A DNA stretch of 64,000 bases, taken from Ophiodon elongatus (lineage: Eukaryota > Chordata > Actinopteri > Perciformes > Hexagrammidae). This document shows positions 58,230 to 64,000 of the stretch, in pieces. The DNA is taken from contig JACSYO010002111.1 of assembly GCA_016806645.1 (NCBI GenBank), positions 764,501 through 828,500 on the forward strand. Direction: 5' to 3'. The notes under the pieces were generated by a model that searched no databases, was not told the DNA's origin, and worked only from the letters and a program-made list of their open reading frames with translations. Numbering within the stretch: position 1 is the stretch's first letter; the number at the start of each line of letters is the position of its first letter. Made by a program: the position numbers and the translations under genes.

Positions 58230-58460
58230 AAAGACAGAGAGCCTTGAAAACAAATGAATCATTACATTGTGAGAGAAAAGGTTTGCCACATCCTGCCAGT
58301 ATTCGTGGCCGCTGCATGCCTGCAGGCAAGAAGCAAGAGTCCCTTAAATCAATGCTTGAGCTAATTGCTGTTGGAGCTGAATGGAGGGGCCTGGCTGACC
58401 GCAATGGGATCAATGTTTATTGTGTGGATGAGCCGGCAATTGTGCCTGAATAAACTCAAA
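58230..58460. promoter_or_regulatory. Candidate conserved non-coding element 2.8 kb upstream of FEZF2
   Basis: Unique, balanced sequence with ACAAATGAATCATTACATTG, TTAAATCAATGC, GAGCTAATTGCTG and CCGCAATGGGATCAATG. A 75-codon open frame crosses it (58226-58453), but the product matches no family I know. The look is that of an upstream enhancer. Unverified. Confidence 0.35.
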
Positions 58461-58469
58461 TTAGAGTAT

Positions 58470-59600
58470 TTTTGCCCTATTTACATATGAGTGGCACCAA
58501 GACAACAGGCAGTAATCCTTCATGCTGAGGTGCAGGTGTAAAACAAAACAGAGTAGGGATGTTTTTTAAGGTTATTAACAGGAGGACTAGTGTTATAGGA
58601 CGGCAACATGCTGGGCTAAGTATAGCACTGAGTCTATAGGGCTGGAGGGGGAATCATCACCGGCCTCCACCTCCAGCAGAACACGGACCATGAGTGAAGG
58701 CTGAGGCATCGAGTCAACACGGGGACATCTGCCCAACACAATCTGAGTTCAGTAGAAACGTCTCTTTACTAAGTCTCCTCTAAAATACACTTGAGCAATG
58801 CATCAGTGTTCATGTGGTCTTATAAAAAAACAGCTGTACAGGTAACTTAAAATAGATTCTTTTTTTTCAGGGTCATGACTTAAATCAGCAGATGCTGACA
58901 TCGTGACATAACAGCAGATTATTTTACATTGTGGTGGAAACCACAAAGTTCAAAGAGACCAGCTATGCCACAAGTCAAGAAAAAAAACAAAATCCTCTGA
59001 GGTTTGAATAATTCATTCCAAAATATAACTTGAATACAGTTTTCGGTGGAGAATGCATTTCCAGTTAATGACACAAATTTACAATTTGCGCAAAGTTTGG
59101 GAGTTTAATAGATTTGAAAACCCCACAAAGAACAAAAATGGTTTGTGACAAAAATCACAAAGTTTATTCGTTGGCAAGTGTTGAGTCTTCATATTATAAA
59201 TGATGTGATGTATACATGGTGGTACTTTTTAAAGAACACATCCAGTCTGTGCTTGTCAATCCAACATCAGCTGGGTGAGAGCCACCTGTCCATCACAGGG
59301 CTGAGGCATGAACACATATCATAAATGCTAATAGGAGATGGATTCTGGCCCAGATACTTGCATCCCAGACGGGTCGGTGTTCCGCATCAATTAAAGAGCT
59401 GCTACAAAGACAAAGCAAGTGTCCTGCAGCAGGATGAACACCAGCCAGAGATTCACAACCTGGCAACCCAGAAGTAGTTCATCCTGAGGGCTTGTGACTG
59501 GTATGTAAAACACAGATGAGTGTTTTTATTACACATTAAATAAGCCATTAGCACTAATATATTATTATATTCTTAGTAAGTGTTGACAATACTGTTTCTT
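58470..59600. other. Intergenic, nothing recognised
   Basis: AT-rich unique sequence, no supported feature. Confidence 0.4.
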
Positions 59601-59606
59601 TTTTAA

Positions 59607-59616
59607 CCCCCCCCCC

Positions 59617-59648
<32 letters not shown>
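59607..59648. repeat. Poly-C followed by (CA)n
   Basis: A 13-base C run, then about 15 CA units. Confidence 0.95.
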
Positions 59649-59650
<2 letters not shown>

Positions 59651-59956
59651 GACCGGGCCATATTTCACCACTGTTTGGTGATTTAAAAAACCTCACATGG
59701 AAATAAGCTAAAACAAAATATTGCACCACGTAAAAAAAAAAAATACAAAATGTTGATGGGAGATCAACGTGGAGGTAATGATGATCATCCGAACATATAG
59801 GCCGTTACTCCCCGGCCTCTCTCCCTCAGGTGAAATGGCCTGCTCACACATGAATGGAGCGCGGCCCTCGTGGCGGGGAGAAGAGGCTGCTGCTCGTTGT
59901 AACTCCTCACAACACGCTGGATTCCAGCGGACTTCTTGTGTGCCTCTTTAGAAGAG

Positions 59957-60059
59957 AAAAAAAAAAAAAAAAAAAAAGCCTCTTTTCATTTGTCCCTTCT
60001 GTCCAGGCTAAGTCTTTTCTTTTTCCTCTCTCCCTCTTTAATCCGTCCCTCTATTTCAG

Positions 60060-60090
<31 letters not shown>

Positions 60091-60102
60091 CACACACACA
60101 AA
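59957..60102. repeat. Poly-A tracts and (CA)n
   Basis: A-runs at 59957-59977 and 60060-60076, the second followed by about 12 CA units. Confidence 0.9.
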
Positions 60103-60387
60103 ACCAGGTTCACGCGGTGCTTTAGTGGCTAAAAGTGAAAGAGCTTGTGTTTTTCTGTTTCCCTCTCTGCGCTGAGTTGAGCCTTGAATCGCTCTGGAAA
60201 ATTGCTTCTTTTGAATAGCGGGAAGGAGGAACAACGTTTAATGGGATCCAAAGGGAGTCTCTGCTCTTAAACAGGTGGAAATTGGACGTCCTCGAATTTT
60301 ATACAAATAGTAAGTAAGTATATAAGCCGGTGTGGAAAAGGAGGGATCCCATCTCCCGAGGATTAGCACAGGATTTTATTTTCTCCT

Positions 60388-60620
60388 GAAAAAAAAAAAA
60401 ATGCCCAAAGTGAAAAAAAAAAAGAAAAAGAAAAAGAAAAAGAAAAAGAAAAAGATTACTGTGTTGAAAAAAAAAAAAAAACGAATGAAAGCAGGAGACT
60501 TGGTCAACTTTACAAATGTGCGTTTAACGATGAAAACAATTGTGATAATAATATATCCACCTATTTATCTAGAGGGAAATGGTTTCATATTTATGTACAA
60601 CCCCCCCCCCCCCTCCCCCC
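60388..60620. repeat. A-rich (GAAAAA)n tract and poly-C
   Basis: A-runs surround a GAAAAA hexamer repeat (about 60412-60456); a C run lies at 60601-60620. Lysine-rich open frames across it are artefacts. Confidence 0.9.
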
Positions 60621-60659
60621 GGGTGCAGGTTGATGAAGGCGTCTCCCTGTCACCCGGTT

Positions 60660-61214
60660 AAGGGGCCGGGTGCCCGCTGATGTCAGGAGACAGTGATCCG
60701 CGCTGAGGAGGGCGGGCGGGGCCAGCATGTGACGGAGAGCAGTCTGCTGGTTTCTCCACCCTCTGACCATTAAAGAGGTAAACTCCAACCCCGACTCAAC
60801 TTGCTGCTCTCGCATTCTCCGGGAGCTCCCACCACAACATTTTCTCTTCTTTTCTTTTTTTTTGTTGTTGTTGTCTTTTTGTACTCCTCTTCCTCCTCTT
60901 CTTCTCCCTAACGAGCTCTGTAATGTCCTGTTAATGTTGTGTGCGCTAGTTAATGAGCATTAATCCATCACCCCTGGATGCTATTGTTGCGAGGGGTGGA
61001 GGGGGGGGTGGGTGGGGGGGATGGCCATTTGAATGCAAATGCCTGACACAGTGACAGCAAGGTGCTTATTAAACTGATGTGTCCTCCTGTCTCTTCTGCC
61101 GGGAGCTCAGGAGAGTGAAAAGACGCGGGGCAGCTGGAGGAGCGGGTCGGAGTTGCTCACACCAAGTTCTGCTCTGCCAAACTAAACTAACAACTGCAAC
61201 AACAACAACACAAG
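60660..61214 (+). promoter_or_regulatory. fezf2: Candidate FEZF2 promoter and 5' UTR
   Basis: This is unique sequence leading into the FEZF2 start. It holds four TAAT homeodomain cores within 60921-60964, the last being TAATCC (OTX type). A G-rich tract with four or more G runs lies at 60993-61020. A SOX-OCT-like site (CATTTGA then the octamer ATGCAAAT) is at 61026-61040. No TATA box is evident. A pyrimidine-rich tract ending in AG at 61109-61110 could be the acceptor of a non-coding first exon. The role is inferred from position and motifs. Confidence 0.5.
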
Positions 61215-61979
61215 ATGGCAAGTTCTGCTTCCCCGGAGACGGTGATGTCCTGCGGTAGGACCGGGCCCTCCGCGGCTCCCAAGACCCTTGCCTTCTCCAT
61301 AGACCGGATCATGTCCAAGAGCTCGGAGCCGAAGGGGAGCGCGGAGGAGCGGTCCGAGGGGAAGAAGCTGCTGGGGCTCTGCTCCCCGATCCCCTGCATG
61401 TTCCCGCTGCAGCCCTTCAGCTACGACCTGCAGGCCAAGGCGCTGATGAACTACTCGGAGCTGTGGAGAGCCAGTTTCAGGGGGACTTTTTGCGGCTCCG
61501 CAGCCGCGCCGTGCAAAGGGAACTGCGGCATGTGCGGCAAAGCTGAGCCGGGCTTGAAGCAGCCGCTGCTGACGTCGGGGAGCCGGGTGGTGAAACCGCA
61601 GGTCCTCCACCAGGCCGTGGCCGTGCCCAGCGGCGGCTCGCTGTACTATCTCAACTACCTGGACTCTGCGTACCAGCAGTCGGAGCTGTTGGCCGGACAC
61701 TGGTTCTCCAACCCGCAGGCCCAGGCCTCTCTGTCGGCGCACCACAGACTTTTGCTGCTGGAGAACGCCAAACTTGCCGGAGTGGGGTCCGAGAAGCTGC
61801 CCACACCGCAGTACCCGCACAAGGAACATCTGCCGGGGCAGCTGGACCAGATAGTGAAGGAGAACCACGGCCTGAGCGCCGAGAAGAACGGCGTCAAGAC
61901 GCACAGCAAGCTGAGCAGCAGCGGCAGCAGCGCGGCGGACGGGAAGCCCAAAAACTTCACGTGTGAAGTGTGTGGAAAG
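61215..61979 (+). CDS. fezf2: FEZF2 first coding exon
   Basis: The exon has 255 codons from MASSASPETV to the CEVCGK of finger 1, with donor AAG|GTACGC. It is GC-rich and holds the whole repressor N-terminus, including the Eh1 motif. The exon ends after the two zinc-binding cysteines of finger 1, so this finger is split between exons 1 and 2. A long open frame on the opposite strand is only a shadow of the GC-rich coding sequence. Confidence 0.97.
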
Positions 61980-62063
61980 GTACGCGTTGTCTTTACGTCT
62001 GTAAAATATACACATGCATTTCGTTAGAAAGGCATTTTAGACCATTAAATTACAGTAGTCCTA

Positions 62064-62111
<48 letters not shown>

Positions 62112-62866
62112 TATTACTATTATTACTGTTATTACTATTATTACTATTATTACTCTTACTCTTACTATTATTATTATTATTATTATTATACATATTATTA
62201 TTATTATATTACTAATAATTATTATAATAATTACAGCAAATTGTAGTTAATCATATTATAATTTTAAATTAAATGACATTCCAATGTTTCCAAAAACGAA
62301 AAAAAATATCCTCAAAACGAAATAAGCAAAAATGAATTGTTCAGCGACATTTTGATTCCAGATGATCAAAATGAAATGTTTAAAATACTATTTTATTCCC
62401 GAGGTGCTGTGACTAACCCGTCTGGTCTGCGTGTAATAATTAATATCCCGGTGCTGCTGTGTTCCGCAGGTTTTTAACGCGCACTACAACCTGACCAGAC
62501 ACATGCCGGTGCACACGGGGGCCCGGCCCTTCGTGTGCAAAGTGTGCGGGAAAGGGTTCCGGCAGGCCAGCACGCTGTGCAGACACAAGATCATCCACAC
62601 ACAGGTGAGACGCAGCGCGCGGACACATGCTTTTTTTTTTTATTAATCCGGTCCTGGCTTTAAAAAAGAAAAAAATGCTATATTTGATTATATGTATTTT
62701 TAACATTTTTTTTTATTATTATTTCCTGTTTAGGAAAAGCCTCATAAATGCAACCAGTGTGGGAAGGCGTTCAACAGGAGCTCCACGCTCAACACGCACG
62801 TCCGGATCCACGCGGGCTACAAGCCTTTCGTCTGTGAGTTCTGCGGGAAAGGCTTCCACCAGAAAG
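61215..62866 (+). CDS. fezf2: FEZF2, N-terminal part, three exons joined
   Basis: This gene encodes FEZ family zinc finger 2, a nuclear transcriptional repressor that specifies forebrain neurons. The exons 61215-61979, 62470-62604 and 62734-62866 give 344 codons plus one base. Residues 27-33 (FSIDRIM) are the Engrailed-homology-1 co-repressor motif. Then come LCSPIPCMFPLQP, NYSELWRAS and GSLYYLNYLDS, shared with human FEZF2 rather than FEZF1. C2H2 fingers lie at 250-270, 278-298 and 306-326, each C-x2-C-x12-H-x3-H, and a fourth begins at C334 and C337. The start has A at -3 and G at +4, and an in-frame TAA sits at 61188. Human FEZF2 is 459 residues with six fingers, so roughly the last quarter lies beyond the window. 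The human glycine run in the N-terminal half is absent. Confidence 0.97.
61980..62469 (+). repeat. FEZF2 intron 1 with (ATT)n microsatellite
   Basis: The intron is bounded by GTACGC and CCGCAG. A long ATT repeat with occasional ACT and CTT units spans about 62064-62237 and takes up more than a third of the intron. The rest is AT-rich with no further signal seen. Confidence 0.85.
62470..62604 (+). CDS. fezf2: FEZF2 second coding exon
   Basis: The exon is 135 bases (45 codons) in phase 0, with acceptor TCCGCAG and donor CAG|GTGAGA. It reads VFNAHYNLTRHMPVHTGARP, FVCKVCGKGFRQASTLCRHK, IIHTQ. It completes finger 1 and carries all of finger 2. The sequence is identical to vertebrate FEZF1/2 as I recall them. 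Confidence 0.98.
62605..62733 (+). other. FEZF2 intron 2
   Basis: A short 129-base intron, GTGAGA to TTTAG, mostly T-rich. Nothing else is seen. Confidence 0.9.
62734..62866 (+). CDS. fezf2: FEZF2 third coding exon
   Basis: The exon is 133 bases with acceptor TGTTTAG and donor AAAG|GTACAT. It reads EKPHKCNQCGKAFNRSST, LNTHVRIHAGYKP, FVCEFCGKGFHQK plus the first base of a glycine codon. It contains finger 3 and the first half of finger 4. The following exon should open with GN-YKNHKLTHSGEK. I could not find that before the window ends. Confidence 0.98.
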
Positions 62867-63180
62867 GTACATTTATATGATGCATATTAAAAATGAGTTT
62901 AAATGAGCATTACTAATCCAAACGCTGCACGTTTTCATCTTGTTTTATTTGATTTCATAATAATTATAATATTGTGCTCATTAGTTTTTGGTTCTAAAAC
63001 GGTTCAAATATCTAACCCCATGTCGGGGTTAGTGGAGCGGCCCGTGTATAGAAAGATACTCATCGAATATTTATTTTTCCTCTGATGTTAGCTCCTAAAA
63101 TGTTTTTTTTCAAAACGAAAAAAAATAATAAATAAAAACTCGGTGTTTAATTAGATTATTTAATCTCTTTCCAATCTTGA
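62867..63180 (+). other. FEZF2 intron 3, AT-rich start
   Basis: This is the 5' part of the intron after exon 3. It is AT-rich and shows no coding or repeat signal. Confidence 0.6.
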
Positions 63181-63960
63181 CATCCTGGGTTAAGACGGGG
63201 CCCCCGGTACAGCAGTCCCGCGCGGGGGGACAGGCTCGTTAGTGCCTTGGTTTCAGGACCCCCGTTACATGGAGGAACTCCTACACGTCCCCTAACATGA
63301 CGTGACTCCCTCTGCGTGCTGGGCGCGAGGCGCAGTTTAGCTGCAGTGTTCATCGTCTTGATTTCCTCCTGCGCTATATTTACCACGCAACAATCTGTTT
63401 GTCGCGCGCCTTTAATCTGTCCCGAGGAGTGGTTTGGTTCGTGTCTTCTCTCCGCGTGACTTTAGCTCTACTTTAGCTGACAGTGTGCTCGCCGCGAAGG
63501 AGTCCTGGGAGTCTGCGGAGGTCGGTGTGAGCAGCGCCGTATGCCGCCGCTCCTCTTCTCTGGGAGGGAACGGAAAGGGCCAATAATTACGGGCCCCGCC
63601 GAAGAGCGTGATGCGATCAGTGGAAATAGGACCTGTCACTTTGCGCGGACTAATTCTCCCTCCGAAGACGGCAGCATTTGCTCTGGGTCAGCTGCCAGAC
63701 CTCCAGCCCTCGGCCGGGAGGAGGAGCGGGGCTTTCCCTCCCGCGTCGACTTGTCGCCGCGCTTGATTCTGACAAAGTTTGACAACTTCTTGACTTCCGA
63801 CACACAGAACCCTGATTAATGAAGGCCGGGCCGAGGGAGGGACAGAGCGGGCTCTAACTCCACAATGAACCGCTGACCTTGGCGGGAGAGGGGAGGGAGG
63901 GTCGGGGGGGGGGGCTCTTGCATCCTCACTTTCTTGTGAGGTTCCACACAGCCTCCCTTT
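63180..63960. promoter_or_regulatory. Candidate enhancer or CpG-rich block in FEZF2 intron 3
   Basis: A sharp change from AT-rich to GC- and CpG-rich unique sequence occurs here. TAAT/ATTA cores lie inside GC-rich context at 63584-63589, 63651-63654 and 63815-63820. An open frame at 63541-63819 has no finger or other recognisable motif and lacks splice signals that fit phase 1, so I do not call it an exon. Function is inferred; no alignment was possible. Confidence 0.35.
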
Positions 63961-64000
63961 CCCCTCTTTTTTCCTCCAGCCTGCTTTATGAATATGATAT

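Noticed and set aside
61182..62015. 277-codon open frame on the minus strand over FEZF2 exon 1
   Set aside because: It is a shadow of the GC-rich FEZF2 exon, with arginine/alanine/leucine-rich sequence and no domain.
63541..63819. Open frame as a possible FEZF2 exon
   Set aside because: The next FEZF2 residues must be those of finger 4; this frame has none and no phase-1 acceptor that would fit.

Overview
This is a piece of a vertebrate nuclear genome, almost certainly a teleost fish and probably a percomorph. The genes are split by GT-AG introns, long CA/GT microsatellites are frequent, and the interspersed repeats are of kinds I know from fish genomes. There are no operons, CRISPR arrays or bacterial features. 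I identified no new enzymatic or defence system. The interest lies in gene order, candidate regulatory DNA and several structured repeats.

Two genes are visible, both on the plus strand. Positions 1-41285 hold the last nine coding exons of CADPS (CAPS1, a priming factor for dense-core vesicle exocytosis): 1078-1212, 4737-4892, 6302-6449, 8896-8970, 10370-10453, 11368-11400, 14134-14241, 40061-40165 and 41115-41285. They join in frame, about 337 codons in all, and end at a TAG stop. The earlier exons lie before the window. The intron between 14241 and 40061 is 25.8 kb and holds most of the gene's repeats, plus several unique GC-balanced blocks that look like candidate conserved non-coding elements. 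The 3' UTR probably ends near 41685, with a possible distal site near 44720.

After 20 kb of intergenic DNA comes FEZF2, the forebrain zinc-finger transcriptional repressor. Three coding exons are present (61215-61979, 62470-62604, 62734-62866). They encode the Eh1 co-repressor motif, three complete C2H2 zinc fingers and the start of the fourth. The rest lies beyond the right edge. The head-to-tail order CADPS then FEZF2 is the same as in human, and is mirrored by the paralogous pair CADPS2 then FEZF1.

Repeats fill much of the remainder: three minisatellites (21 bp at 9200-10141, 38 bp at 38148-38612, and a 37-bp array with a 232-bp higher-order period at 52983-53894), LTR-type remnants (5496-5799, 34690-34990, 38840-39190, 48625-50300), a LINE reverse transcriptase fragment (20900-21451), TIR elements of hAT-like and other types (13504-14041, 16622-17202, 21816-22447, 36628-37428, 51036-51388) and a dispersed family carrying a TTAGGTTTAGG-like motif in at least six places. 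Candidate FEZF2 control DNA lies at 60660-61214 (TAAT cluster, G-rich tract, SOX-OCT-like site), 63180-63960, 58230-58460, 46860-47640 and inside CADPS introns. These regulatory calls rest on sequence appearance only.
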